Assembly: GCF_014191495.1 (NCBI RefSeq)
Contig: NZ_JACHWR010000001.1
Coordinates: forward strand, 186,001-250,000
DNA from: Nocardioides soli
Lineage (GTDB): Bacteria > Actinomycetota > Actinomycetes > Propionibacteriales > Nocardioidaceae
Direction: 5' to 3'
Length of the DNA stretch: 64,000 nucleotides
Made by a program: the position numbers and the translations under genes
Shown: positions 1 through 9,156 of the stretch, one piece after another
Position numbering within the stretch: position 1 is the first letter of the stretch
Layout of the letters: every line of letters begins with the position of its first letter
The notes under the pieces: model-generated
Told to the model about the DNA's origin: nothing
Seen by the model: only the letters and a program-made list of their open reading frames with translations
The model's database searches: none

Positions 1-49
1 GGTGTGGACCAGACCACGCCGCGGGGTGTGGTTGTGGTGAGGAGGCGTC

Positions 50-1771
50 GTGGTGAGGACGAGGATGAGGCCGGGTCCGGTGCGGTCGGGCGTGCTGGCC
101 GGTATGGCTGTTCTGATGGCGTGGGCGGGAACGGTGGTGTCGGTCCCAGTGGCGTCTGCGGATCCGGCTCCGGGGGTGTCGGTGGCGCCGATGCCGGTGC
201 TGGCGGTGCCGTTGGCCCAGGCCGGCCAGGTCCACGTGTGGGGGGCCGATCCGTACCATCAGTGGGGCCCGAGCGACAACGTGGTGCTTCCGGAGTCCCT
301 GAACGGGGTGGCGGTCAGCCAGGTCGCACTGGGTACGAGCGTGGGGTTGGCGGTGACCGCTGCGGGAAAGGTGGTGGGCTGGGGCAACAACGTCCCGGCC
401 AGGCTGGAGAAGATCCCGCCTGAGATCGAGGCCGCCGACGTGGTCCAGGTCGCGGTCGGTCCCACCGGCGCCTCGTATGCCGGTGCGGTGACCCGGGATG
501 GTCGGGTGCTGACCTGGGGCCTGAAACGCAAGTTCACCACTCCGTTGGATGTGCCGGCGGGTCTGACGGGGGTGGTCCAGCTCGCCATCCCCGACCTGAA
601 CGCGGTGGCGCTGAAGGCCGATGGCTCGGTCGTGGCCTGGGGCACTGTTCCGTCCCTCAACGACGTGCCGGCGCAGCTCCAGGCCCCCGGCAGCGTCCGG
701 GCGATCGCCACTGGCCAGAGTCAGGCGTGGGCGTTGACCACACAGGGCACGATCGTCGCCTGGGGGCAGCCCGATCCCCTACATCCCCTGCCATCACAGG
801 TCCTGATCCCCGGCAACGTCAAGGCCATCGCGCCCTTCGGTGATAGCGGTGGGATGGCCATCCTGGCCGACGACACCCTGGTCGCCTGGGGCCGCAGCAC
901 GGGCGCGGGGCAGATCCCGGCGTCGGTGTTCGCGGCGACCCCGGTCTCGATCGCCAGCAACGACAACTTCATGGCGATGATGGACACCGACGGAGTGTTG
1001 CACCACTGGACGCCCGGCTTTCCCTATCAGACGAACGTGGAGCTTTCGGTGCCCGCGGGGCTCCACGGTCCTGCGATCGCCCAGTTCGGGGTGAGCAACG
1101 ACAGTGTCGGTGCGGTGGTGGTGACGAAGATGCTGCCGGCTGTGGCGCCGTCGATCGCCGGTGGCGCGACGGTGGGTGGCACCTTGACCGGTACGCCGGG
1201 GACGTTCTCGGCGTCGCCGACGAGCGTGACCGGTCAGTGGTTGGCTGATGGGGCCGCGATTCCGGGCGCGACGGGTGCCACGTTGTCGCTGACCGCTGGG
1301 ATGGTGGGCAAGAAGATCACCTACCAGTCCACGGCGTCCAAGCCGGGCGAGTCCACGGTCTCCTCGACCTCGACGGCGGTCACCGTCGCCCCAGCCTCCG
1401 ACAACAACCCGCTCGCACCTGCGAAGGTGCGCTCGAAGACCAAGGTGTCGAAGGTGACGGCGGCCAAGAAGGGCGCCAAGGTCACCGTGACCGGCAAGGT
1501 CACCGCGTCGAAGTCGCCGGCCGGCAAGGCCAAGGTGATGATCAAGAAGGGCAAGAAGACCATCCTCGCCAAGACCACCAAGGTCACCACCAAGGGCGCC
1601 GTCAAGCTCACGGTCAAGAAGTTCGCCCAGCTGGTGGCCAAGAAGACCAAGGCAAAGGGCAAAAAGGCGAGGACGGCCTACCGAGGCAAGTACATCGTGA
1701 CGATCACCTACACCGGCAACACCCAGGTGAACCCGAGCACGGCCGCCAAGAAGTTCACGATCAAGAAGTAG
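50..1771 (+). CDS. Secreted RCC1-repeat protein with Ig-like domain and lysine-rich tail
   Basis: 573 aa. An N-terminal basic/hydrophobic stretch ending near ASA (about residues 1-37) looks like a Sec signal peptide. It is followed by about seven repeats carrying a VxxWG signature (VHVWG, VVGWG, VLTWG, VVAWG, IVAWG, LVAWG and a weaker LHHW), as in a seven-bladed RCC1/BLIP-II propeller. Residues ~360-450 look like an Ig-like domain. The last ~115 residues are extremely lysine-rich and beta-strand-like. The GTG start sits 4 nt after GGAGG, and the paralogue at 7185-8928 has a matching leader. The function is unknown; RCC1 propellers usually bind proteins, so an extracellular binding role is inferred. 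The 3' part is copied in inverted orientation at 7106-7844. Confidence 0.8.
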   Translation: MVRTRMRPGPVRSGVLAGMAVLMAWAGTVVSVPVASADPAPGVSVAPMPVLAVPLAQAGQVHVWGADPYHQWGPSDNVVLPESLNGVAVSQVALGTSVGLAVTAAGKVVGWGNNVPARLEKIPPEIEAADVVQVAVGPTGASYAGAVTRDGRVLTWGLKRKFTTPLDVPAGLTGVVQLAIPDLNAVALKADGSVVAWGTVPSLNDVPAQLQAPGSVRAIATGQSQAWALTTQGTIVAWGQPDPLHPLPSQVLIPGNVKAIAPFGDSGGMAILADDTLVAWGRSTGAGQIPASVFAATPVSIASNDNFMAMMDTDGVLHHWTPGFPYQTNVELSVPAGLHGPAIAQFGVSNDSVGAVVVTKMLPAVAPSIAGGATVGGTLTGTPGTFSASPTSVTGQWLADGAAIPGATGATLSLTAGMVGKKITYQSTASKPGESTVSSTSTAVTVAPASDNNPLAPAKVRSKTKVSKVTAAKKGAKVTVTGKVTASKSPAGKAKVMIKKGKKTILAKTTKVTTKGAVKLTVKKFAQLVAKKTKAKGKKARTAYRGKYIVTITYTGNTQVNPSTAAKKFTIKK

Positions 1772-1850
1772 CCACCCCCTCCTCTACCCCCGAGGGACAC
1801 CCCGAAGGTGGTGCCCGGGCCGAATCGGCCCGAGCACCACCTTCTTGCTC
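1112..1850. repeat. 739-bp inverted repeat, left arm
   Basis: This stretch covers the Ig-like and lysine-rich 3' part of the first RCC1 gene plus its terminator. It reappears as the reverse complement at 7106-7844. The encoded C-termini are identical and both ends of the match are sharp (position x pairs with 8956 minus x). Upstream of the match the two genes have diverged clearly. This suggests a recent duplication or gene conversion limited to the tail. Confidence 0.9.
1805..1843 (+). terminator. Rho-independent-type terminator of the first RCC1 gene
   Basis: An 18-bp stem with one mismatch (arms AAGGTGGTGC.CGGGCCG), an AAT loop and a short CTT-containing tail, 34 nt after the stop codon. 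The same hairpin lies at 7113-7151 in the inverted copy. Confidence 0.75.
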
Positions 1851-2074
1851 ACCGGCGTGGCGACTACGGCATGAGCAGCGGCGGACAGCGCAGGTAGTTG
1901 CGTCCTTCAGAGTCGCTCTTCTATGTCTGTCAATCCACAGCGTGCTCGACGTAGAGGGCATCGAGGGTCCGGTAGCTGGCGCGAAAGGCCGCGCTCGAGG
2001 GCGCCCTAGAATGGAGCTGCTGCACTGGCCTGTGACAGTCGGTCACGCGGCCTGCTCGGCCAGCGTGGTGATGA

Positions 2075-2098
2075 TGAACCGCCCCGGCGAGTCCGGAG
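2075..2098 (+). repeat. IS3 terminal inverted repeat, left
   Basis: 24 bp starting TGAACCGCCCCGGCGAGT. It is perfectly complementary in order to the right end at 6415-6438. Confidence 0.9.
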
Positions 2099-2113
2099 GC
2101 CTTGTTTCAAGGC

Positions 2114-3060
2114 TCAGTCGATCGGCGTGAGCTCGTTCTTTGCAGCGTAGTGGAGTTTCTCGGCGGCCATCGGGGTGAGGTCGTCGAGTGCCTCGTGGGG
2201 GCGCTCGTTGTTGAAGAAGTCGACCCAGTTCAGGGTCTCCAGCTCAATGTGCTCGACCCCGCGCCAGGGACCCTCGGGTCGGATCAACTCGGCCTTGTAG
2301 AGCCCGATCTGGGACTCAGCGAGCGCGTTGTCGTAGGCATCGCCCGCTGAACCGACCGAGGGGTCGACGCCCTCGTCGATGAGCCGTTGGGTGGAGGCGA
2401 AAGAGACGTACTGGGAACCGGCATCGGTGTGGTGGATCAGCCCCGACAAGTCGGTGATTCCGGCTTGCCGGCGGGTCCAGATCGCATGCTCCAACGTGTC
2501 CAGGACAAGGTCGGTGGTCATCCTCGTGGCCGCACGCCAGCCCACGATGCGGCGGGAGAAGACGTCGAAGATGAAGGCCACGTAGACGGTGCCGGCCCAG
2601 GTCGCGACGTAAGTGAAGTCTGCGACCCACAGCTGGTTCGGTCGTGATGCCCAGAACTGTCGATCCACTCGATCAAGGGGGCGCTCGGCGGCCGGGTCGC
2701 CGATCGTGGTGCGGATCTTCTTCAGCCGCAGGGCACCCTGCCAGCCCTGCTCGCGGTAGAGCCGCTCAATCGTGCACCTGGCGACGTCATGGCCCTTGCC
2801 ACGCAGGTGGAGCCACATCTTCCGTGCGCCGAATCTGGCGATCAGCTTCTGCCGGGCACGCTCAGCGGTGATCAGCGGACCAGTTCGGTGTCGCGCAGCA
2901 CTCGTTTCGAGGGCCGGCGGCTGGCGGCCTCGTAGAAGGTGGAGGGGGCGATCTTGATCCCGTGCTCAGTCAGCACACGAGTGATCGGCTCGACCCCGAA
3001 CTCCTCCTTGTGATCGGCGATGAAGTCGATCAGTACCTGCTGGGGCGGTCGAGCTCCGCC
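2114..3060 (-). pseudogene. IS3-family transposase OrfB, frameshifted
   Basis: DDE (rve-type) integrase core. The catalytic residues are visible in WVADFTYV (D), IHHTDAGSQY (D) and NALAESQIGLYK (E). The N-terminal part (LIDFIADHKEEFGVEPIT...) runs from about 3060 but meets TGA at 2872-2874. The continuation LITAERARQKLIARFG lies one frame away, so a one-base indel near 2875-2885 has split orfB. The longest clean piece starts with ATG at 2818 (234 aa). This is separate from the programmed orfA/orfB frameshift of IS3 elements. It probably cannot transpose by itself. Confidence 0.82.
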
Positions 3061-3158
3061 GCGAAGAAAGGCTTGATATGTAGGTGATCCGCGAGTCGCT
3101 CCAACTGGGCGGTGACTCGGGGCGGATGCTGGTTGCAGTGCCCGTCGAGGAGGCCGTG

Positions 3159-4193
3159 ATGGCTGGCGTGTTCACCCCGTGTCTGATCAGCTCGGTTGGT
3201 GAGTCGCCCCGGCTGGGCGACCCTCTGGTCGATGAGTACCTGCGGTTCACCGCTGCGCGGGTGCGCCCGAACTCGCTGGTCGCGCAGTCCTTCGACCTGA
3301 AGGTCTTCTTCACCGTGGTCGCCAAGCCGCCGCAGCAGGTCGAGGTGGCCGACGTGCTGGGGTTCATCGAGGAACAGCGCGCGCCCCGCAGGGGCGGGAA
3401 CGTCGTTCGGCTGGTCGACGGTGAAGCCGGGCTCGCGGCGTCGACGATCAAGCGCAGGCTTGCAACGATATCGTCGTTCTACGACTACTTGTTGCTGCGG
3501 GGGATATGCGACCGCAACCCTGTCCCGCGCAGCATCAACGCCCGTCACCGGGGCCACCGCGGTTCCCCGCTGGTGCGGGCGCCGAAGAAGATGCCGCGGG
3601 TGCTGTTGCCGGAGGAGGTCGTCGCGCTGACCTCGGCGCTGAGGACCGATCGGGACCGGGCCATGATCTCGTTGATGGTCCATGCCGGGCTGCGGCGCTG
3701 TGAGGTGCTCGGGCTGCGGTTCGGCGATGTCCACATCGGCGACCGGCGGGTCTTCATCGCCGACGGCAAGGGCGGCCACCAGCGCCTTGTACCGGTCGTC
3801 TCGGCCTTCTTCACACAGTTGGCCAGCTACCTGAGCGCTGAACGTCCCAGCGACGCGCCCAGTGCGGGCGAAGACCACGTGTTCGTCGTCCTCAAGGGTC
3901 CCACCCGCGGCCGGCCGCTGACCGCGGCCGGGCTGGATCAGGTGCTGGCCGGTGCCCGGGGCCGCGCGGGGCTGACACACGCGACGTGCCACGAGCTGCG
4001 GCACACCTGCTTCACCCGGCTCCGGGAAGCGGGGATGGCGCTCGAGGCGATCCAGGCACAGGCCGGGCACGCCTCGATCGAAACCACCCGGATCTACCTG
4101 CACCTGTCCAACGACTGGCTCGCCGGTGAGTACCAGCAGGCCATGGCCATCCTCGACAACTGGCACGACGAGATTTCAGGAGAACCATCGTGA
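3159..4193 (+). CDS. Tyrosine-type site-specific recombinase (first of pair)
   Basis: 344 aa from ATG 3159, which has GGAGG five bases upstream. A longer GTG start at 3084 would lie inside the cassette terminal repeat. It has an N-terminal SAM-like core-binding domain and a C-terminal catalytic domain with the expected residues: R in HAGLRRCEVLGL, H-x-L-R-H in CHELRHTCFTRL, and GH plus Tyr in QAGHASIETTRIYLHLS. It cuts and rejoins DNA through a 3'-phosphotyrosine. The TGA overlaps the GTG start of the next gene, so the two are translationally coupled and probably act together. Confidence 0.87.
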   Translation: MAGVFTPCLISSVGESPRLGDPLVDEYLRFTAARVRPNSLVAQSFDLKVFFTVVAKPPQQVEVADVLGFIEEQRAPRRGGNVVRLVDGEAGLAASTIKRRLATISSFYDYLLLRGICDRNPVPRSINARHRGHRGSPLVRAPKKMPRVLLPEEVVALTSALRTDRDRAMISLMVHAGLRRCEVLGLRFGDVHIGDRRVFIADGKGGHQRLVPVVSAFFTQLASYLSAERPSDAPSAGEDHVFVVLKGPTRGRPLTAAGLDQVLAGARGRAGLTHATCHELRHTCFTRLREAGMALEAIQAQAGHASIETTRIYLHLSNDWLAGEYQQAMAILDNWHDEISGEPS

Positions 4194-6085
4194 GCACCAA
4201 CGCCGCCAATGACCTCGTGTCACCGCAGGTAGTTCCATCGACGACGCCGGCTTCAGCGGTGCCGCTGGCGGCGCCGACGTTGGATACGGCCGCTCGTGCC
4301 TACATCGACGCTGCTTCCGGTGAGTCAGGTCGTCGGTGCCGGCGCCGTGGTGTCGTGGGTTTCATCAACCGCTACGGCGACCTGGATGCGTGGCTGGCGC
4401 TGTCGGTCCAGGAACGCCGCGATACCCGCAGTGACGTGATGGCGTTCGCGGGGCACGCCCTGGTGCACTGCGGCGTCCCGGTCGACCCGGTCTTCGTGGT
4501 CACCTCTGGATGCCGCTGGGGCAAGTACGTCGCCGACGCTTACCCCGAGCAGGTCGCCCGGTTCGGTGATCAGGCCGCCAGTCTGGGGTACTGCCGGCAG
4601 GAGACTCACCGGATGTTCGCCTACCTGGCGAAGATTTGCTTGACCACGGGCACCGCGCCCGACCAGATCACGCCGGCGGTCTACAGCCACGCGCGCCGCC
4701 TGATCCACGACACCGTGATCACGGTCCGGGGATACCGACCCAAGACGTTGTCGACGCCGCTGTTCGGCCTGGATGCGGTGATGTTCCACCGCGGCCAGGC
4801 ACCACCGCCCGACATCCGGCGACGGTGGACCGGCCGTCCCGTCAAGGAGGTCACCTGGGAGCAGCTCCACGCCACAGCGCCGATCATGGTCGCCACGATG
4901 CGTCGCTACCTGGACCAGTGCCTGCTCAGCCTGCGGCCCTCGTCGGTGGCCTGCTTCGACACCACCTTCCGCCAGTTCGCCGCCATGTTGGTTGCCGCGG
5001 ACCCGCCGGTGACCCGGGCCGCGGACATCAGCCGCGAGCACATCGAGGCATACAAGACCCTCCTCGCGACCCGGCCCGGCTACCGGGGCAGGCCGTTGTC
5101 GAAGACCACGCTGGGGATGCGGATCGGGCACCTGCACACCTTCTTCACCCGGATCATCGAGTGGGGCTACGACGACGTCCCGGCACGGATCCCGGTCTAC
5201 GCCAGCGACCGTCCCCGACTGGACAAGCCGCTGCCGAAATTTCTCGACGACGCCCAAGCTGTCGCGTTCATGAACGCAGCCCGCAACCTGCCCGACCCGC
5301 TGGACCGGCTCGTGGTCATCGCCCTGGCCCGCACCGGCATGCGTCGTGGTGAACTGCTCGGACTCACCGTCGATGCGGTGGTCCAGATCGGCGCCGGTTA
5401 CTGGCTGCGCACCCCCGTCGGGAAGCTCCACACCGACCGGTACATCCCGCTGCATCCCCAGTTGAAGGGCCTACTCGACGAGTGGATCGCCGACCGGCCC
5501 GGCTGGCAGGTGACCTCGCTGCTGCTGACCGACCGCGGACGGCCGATCCCACCGACCAGGGTCGACAAGGCAGTCCAGAAGGCCGCGACCGCCGCCGGGA
5601 TCGGGCACGTCCACCCCCACCAACTGCGTCACACCCTGGCCACCCAGGCCATCAACCGCGGCATGTCGCTGGAGGCGATCGCCGCCCTGCTCGGACACCA
5701 CGACTTGTCCATGACCATGGTCTACGCCCGCATCGCCGACCGGACCGTCGCCGAGGAGTACTTCGCCGTCACCGAAAAGGTCGAGGCGCTCTACCAACAC
5801 CACGACCAGCCCACCGTGCTGCCCGCCGAGGCTGCCGGGCCGAACATGCGCGTGCTACGCAACGAGGCCGCCAAGCGTCTGCTCGGCAACGGCTACTGCG
5901 GTCGCCCCCGGGAGCTCGACTGCCAGTACGAGACCATCTGCGAGTCCTGCACGATGTTCTTCACCACCATCGAGCACCGCGACACGATCCAGGCCCAGCG
6001 CAACAACGCCGCCGAACAAGGGCACGACCGCCGCCGAGACGTCTACGACGCCCTGCTCACCAAGCTCGACGACACCCCCGCTTGA
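4190..6085 (+). CDS. Large tyrosine-type recombinase with C-terminal Cys motif (second of pair)
   Basis: 631 aa, about twice the size of its partner. The N-terminal ~230 residues are of unknown fold. A SAM-like domain follows, then the catalytic domain with R in ARTGMRRGELLGL, H-x-L-R-H in HPHQLRHTLATQ, and GH plus Tyr in LLGHHDLSMTMVYARIAD. After the nucleophile there is a ~90-residue tail with a Cys cluster (C-G-R-P-R-E-L-D-C, then C-E-S-C) that could bind zinc. The GTG start overlaps the stop of the first recombinase (GTGA). It ends 18 nt before the cassette boundary. Confidence 0.86.
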   Translation: MSTNAANDLVSPQVVPSTTPASAVPLAAPTLDTAARAYIDAASGESGRRCRRRGVVGFINRYGDLDAWLALSVQERRDTRSDVMAFAGHALVHCGVPVDPVFVVTSGCRWGKYVADAYPEQVARFGDQAASLGYCRQETHRMFAYLAKICLTTGTAPDQITPAVYSHARRLIHDTVITVRGYRPKTLSTPLFGLDAVMFHRGQAPPPDIRRRWTGRPVKEVTWEQLHATAPIMVATMRRYLDQCLLSLRPSSVACFDTTFRQFAAMLVAADPPVTRAADISREHIEAYKTLLATRPGYRGRPLSKTTLGMRIGHLHTFFTRIIEWGYDDVPARIPVYASDRPRLDKPLPKFLDDAQAVAFMNAARNLPDPLDRLVVIALARTGMRRGELLGLTVDAVVQIGAGYWLRTPVGKLHTDRYIPLHPQLKGLLDEWIADRPGWQVTSLLLTDRGRPIPPTRVDKAVQKAATAAGIGHVHPHQLRHTLATQAINRGMSLEAIAALLGHHDLSMTMVYARIADRTVAEEYFAVTEKVEALYQHHDQPTVLPAEAAGPNMRVLRNEAAKRLLGNGYCGRPRELDCQYETICESCTMFFTTIEHRDTIQAQRNNAAEQGHDRRRDVYDALLTKLDDTPA

Positions 6086-6387
6086 CACCGATCACCCACA
6101 TAAGCCGAGGCCGCCTTCAAGATTTCGTTGGCCCGCCGAAGCTCGGCGACCTCCTTCTTGAGCTTCTTGATCTCAGCGATGTCCTCGCTGGTCTTGCCCG
6201 GCCGGACACCACCGTCGACCTCTGCCTGGCGAAGCCAGGTGCGCAGTTGCTCGGGCGAGGCGATCCCGAGCTTGGCCACGACCGACCTGATCGCGGCCGC
6301 CTCGGAGGGGTGATCGGCGCGGACTTCGATCACGAGCCGAACAGCGCGCTCACGAAGCTCGGTCGGGTACTTGCTGGGTCGTGCCAT
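6043..6387 (-). pseudogene. IS3-family OrfA (HTH), split by the recombinase cassette
   Basis: MARPSKYPTELRERAVRL... is a typical IS3 OrfA: a helix-turn-helix with WLRQAEVDGG, then a leucine-zipper region (IKKLKKEVAELRRANEIL). Genuine orfA sequence runs 6387-6104. The remaining residues, to 6043, are read from the inserted cassette. The lost C-terminus (FFAAELDRPSRY) is at 3030-3069. The codon at the join is interrupted exactly after the bases encoding ASA. Confidence 0.86.
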
Positions 6388-6414
6388 GAGAGTGATCCTT
6401 CCAACGAATCAGCT

Positions 6415-6438
6415 CTCCGGACTCGCCGGGGCGGTTCA
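6415..6438 (-). repeat. IS3 terminal inverted repeat, right
   Basis: Reverse complement of 2075-2098, 24 of 24 bases. It lies 28 bases upstream of the orfA start. Confidence 0.9.
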
Positions 6439-6458
6439 CTTCGCGGTGGTCGACGGCG

Positions 6459-7075
6459 TGGAGCCCGGAGCAGATCGCCCAGCGCCTAGAGGTGGACTTC
6501 GCCGAGGATGAGTCCATGCGCATCAGCTACGAGGCGATCTACCAGTCGCCGTTCATCGAGGGACCTGGTGCGCTCAAGCGTGAACTGGTCACATGTCTGC
6601 GCATGGGCCCAGCGCTACGGACGCCGCGGGCCCGGTCAAGGGCCAAGCGCACGGTCACGTAACGGCTGACGTCGTCTTGAGCGAGCGTCCCGCGGAGGCC
6701 AGGGACCGCGCCGCCCCCGGTCAAGTCGGGAGGGCGACCTCATCGTCGGGACGGGTAGATCGGTAATCGCACGCTCGTCCGGCGCAGCAGACATTCGACG
6801 GTGATCGATACACCTGCCCCGATGGCGGGCTGGGGCGAGAAACCGTACGTGAATAACGGTACGTCGCTAGGCGGCTACGCAGTCATCGCGATGAACGCCG
6901 CGCCTGACAGCGTCGATGACGAAGCTGCCTGGGCAGTTGCGCAAGACCTTTGACCTGGGACCGTGGCAATGACCTTTCGGGCCACGCTCTGTTCGCGCTG
7001 GAGAGCGGGACGCGGATGTTCCTCGCCGACCCGGGCGGTTCACGGCTGGCGAGCGTCAGCGCACGAGCATCCATA
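6459..7075 (+). pseudogene. Degenerate IS30-family transposase
   Basis: The reading WSPEQIAQRLEVDFAEDE then MRISYEAIYQSPFIEGPGAL is the central part of an IS30-type transposase. It stops at TAA (6660). Further matches recur in shifted frames: DVVLSERPAEARDRA, WEGDLIVG-like near 6730, and TWDRGNDLSGHALFALESG near 6950. At least three frameshifts or stops, plus loss of the N-terminus where the IS3 end begins, make it non-functional. The C-terminus is gone by about 7075. Confidence 0.75.
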
Positions 7076-7105
7076 CCCGAGTCCCCATAGTCAGACTGGG
7101 GCTCC

Positions 7106-7844
7106 GAGCAAGAAGGTGGTGCTCGGGCCGATTCGGCCCGGGCACCACCTTCGGGGTGTCCCTCGGGGGTAGAGGAGGGGGTGGCTACTTCTTGATCGTG
7201 AACTTCTTGGCGGCCGTGCTCGGGTTCACCTGGGTGTTGCCGGTGTAGGTGATCGTCACGATGTACTTGCCTCGGTAGGCCGTCCTCGCCTTTTTGCCCT
7301 TTGCCTTGGTCTTCTTGGCCACCAGCTGGGCGAACTTCTTGACCGTGAGCTTGACGGCGCCCTTGGTGGTGACCTTGGTGGTCTTGGCGAGGATGGTCTT
7401 CTTGCCCTTCTTGATCATCACCTTGGCCTTGCCGGCCGGCGACTTCGACGCGGTGACCTTGCCGGTCACGGTGACCTTGGCGCCCTTCTTGGCCGCCGTC
7501 ACCTTCGACACCTTGGTCTTCGAGCGCACCTTCGCAGGTGCGAGCGGGTTGTTGTCGGAGGCTGGGGCGACGGTGACCGCCGTCGAGGTCGAGGAGACCG
7601 TGGACTCGCCCGGCTTGGACGCCGTGGACTGGTAGGTGATCTTCTTGCCCACCATCCCAGCGGTCAGCGACAACGTGGCACCCGTCGCGCCCGGAATCGC
7701 GGCCCCATCAGCCAACCACTGACCGGTCACGCTCGTCGGCGACGCCGAGAACGTCCCCGGCGTACCGGTCAAGGTGCCACCCACCGTCGCGCCACCGGCG
7801 ATCGACGGCGCCACAGCCGGCAGCATCTTCGTCACCACCACCGC
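7106..7844. repeat. 739-bp inverted repeat, right arm
   Basis: Reverse complement of 1112-1850. It covers the terminator and the 3' part of the second RCC1 gene. Together with the left arm it encloses the IS3 element, the recombinase cassette and the IS30 remnant, about 5.3 kb. Confidence 0.9.
7113..7151 (-). terminator. Terminator of the second RCC1 gene
   Basis: Inverted copy of the hairpin at 1805-1843, 34 nt beyond the stop codon at 7185. Confidence 0.7.
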
Positions 7845-8928
7845 GCCATTGGTCGAATAGCCACTCTCCCTATGCTGCGGCGGGCCTACGACGAACTGCG
7901 CGACCGCCGCACCGATCAGCTCCGCCGGCACGGGCTCCTCAACAGGAAGGTCGGGACTGTGGGAGCACACAGCGCACCCGTAACGGATCACCCCACTGGT
8001 GTCCACCAGGCCCAGGCCGGCGCCGCTGCCGGTCATCGAGACCGAGGTGGCAGTCAGCATCGATGCCGGGAGTGCCTGGTACAAATGTGACCCGCCCCAG
8101 GGGAGCAGGGTGTTGTCGGCCAGGAGCGCGAACCCCCACCCGGCAGCCGAGGTGACGGCCCTGACGTTGCCGGGCACCTCGACCTGCTCCGGCAGCTTCT
8201 GGGTTGTTTCGCGCCTACTTTCAGTGCCCCAGGCGACCACCGTGCCCTGCGTGGTCAACGCGAAAGCAGTGAAGCCGTCCATCGTGACGGCCTGGGCACT
8301 GCCGGGGGCCCGCAGCTGCGCCGGCACCTCGTTGAGGCCATGTGACGTGGAGTCATCGGCACCCCAGGCCACCACCGAGCCATCGGCCTTCAAAGCGACC
8401 GCGTTGCGTTCGTTCGTGGCCAGTTGGGTCACGCCGGTCAGGCCGACCGGCACATCCAATGGAGTGGCGAACTTGCTCTTTGGACCCCAGGTCAGCACCC
8501 GGCCATCCCGGGTCACCGCACCGGCGTACGAGGTGCTGGTAGAGCCGACCGCGATCTGGACCACGTCGGCGTTCGCGACCTCAGCGGGAATCTTCTCCAG
8601 CCTGGCCGGGGAGTTGGTGCCCCAGGCCACCACCTTCCCCGCAGCCGTCAACGCCAACGCCACGGTATCGCCCAGCGCGACCTGGCTGACCGCCACCCCT
8701 TTCAGGGAGGCCGGAACCGTCGCCTGCCCCACGTCATCGAGACCCCAAACCTTGACCTCACCAGCTAGGGCCAACGGCACTGCCATCACCGGCATCGGCG
8801 CGACCGACCGACCCCTCCGGAGCCGCCTGCGCAACCGAGACCGGCGACATCGCCGCCCCAACCAACGCCCCAACCACGCCGGCCAGCATCACCGACCGGA
8901 CCACACCCGGCCCCCTCGACACCACCAT
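7185..8928 (-). pseudogene. RCC1-repeat paralogue with frameshift after the signal peptide
   Basis: The body encodes seven RCC1-like units (VKVWG, VVAWG, VLTWG, ...), an Ig-like domain and the same lysine-rich tail as the gene at 50-1771. The natural start is ATG 8928-8926, with GAGGAG five bases upstream. It reads a good signal peptide ending SVAQAAPEGSV. There the frame breaks: three GGTC units (8802-8813) stand where two would keep frame into APMPVMAVPLA. The long open frame can be entered only from a TTG at 8873 through an arginine-rich nonsense N-terminus. It is either a pseudogene or a gene switchable by tetranucleotide slippage. Confidence 0.75.
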
Positions 8929-9156
8929 CACAACTCCTCACCACACCACGCATGACCTACGCCACAACGTAGGCAACCACCACCACCACGCCCACCCATC
9001 CAACGAAATCACCACGAGACACCCACCGAAGTTGTCACCCCCGTGAGCAAATAGCCACAGGGGCGGGTGGACCGGCGAGCGGGGTCGGGGCCTGAGCCCG
9101 GTTCTTGGACACGCTGAATCCAGCATCCGCTGGGGAAGCGGGATGCTCCAGGAACC

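Larger units (their letters stand above)
3070..6103 (+). mobile_element. Two-gene tyrosine-recombinase cassette nested in IS3 orfA
   Basis: The bases either side (...GCGAAGAAA before 3070, GCCGAGGCC... from 6104) join to give the intact orfA coding sequence for ASAFFAAELDRP. The cassette boundaries are therefore defined to the base. The termini carry a short imperfect inverted repeat, ATGTAGGTGATC on the left (about 3078-3089) and ATGTGGGTGATC reading in from the right. No target duplication is seen. The cargo is only two overlapping recombinase genes. The layout recalls Tn554-type tnpA/tnpB without tnpC or passenger genes; that comparison is from knowledge of the family, not from alignment. 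Confidence 0.82.
2075..6438 (-). mobile_element. IS3-family insertion sequence interrupted by a recombinase cassette
   Basis: Bounded by 24-bp perfect terminal inverted repeats that begin TGAACCGCCCCGG (2075-2098 and 6415-6438), as usual for IS3-family elements. The element's own genes lie on the minus strand: orfA starts at 6387 and orfB ends at 2114. Removing 3070-6103 restores a normal orfA-orfB arrangement of about 1.3 kb. No short target duplication is visible (TGA on the left, CTT on the right). The element is therefore probably old or rearranged. Confidence 0.88.

Noticed and set aside
1321..1662. A 113-codon antisense open frame, identical in both inverted-repeat arms
   Set aside because: It is the complement of the lysine-rich tail; AAG codons read as CTT on the other strand give a leucine-rich shadow, and its identity follows from the duplication.
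2072..6441. Target-site duplication flanking the IS3 element
   Set aside because: TGA on the left and CTT on the right do not match, nor do longer flanks.
7185..8873. Reading the second RCC1 gene as an intact protein from TTG 8873
   Set aside because: The N-terminus would be an arginine-rich out-of-frame copy of a signal peptide; the proper ribosome site, ATG and signal peptide lie in another frame ending at the GGTC repeats.
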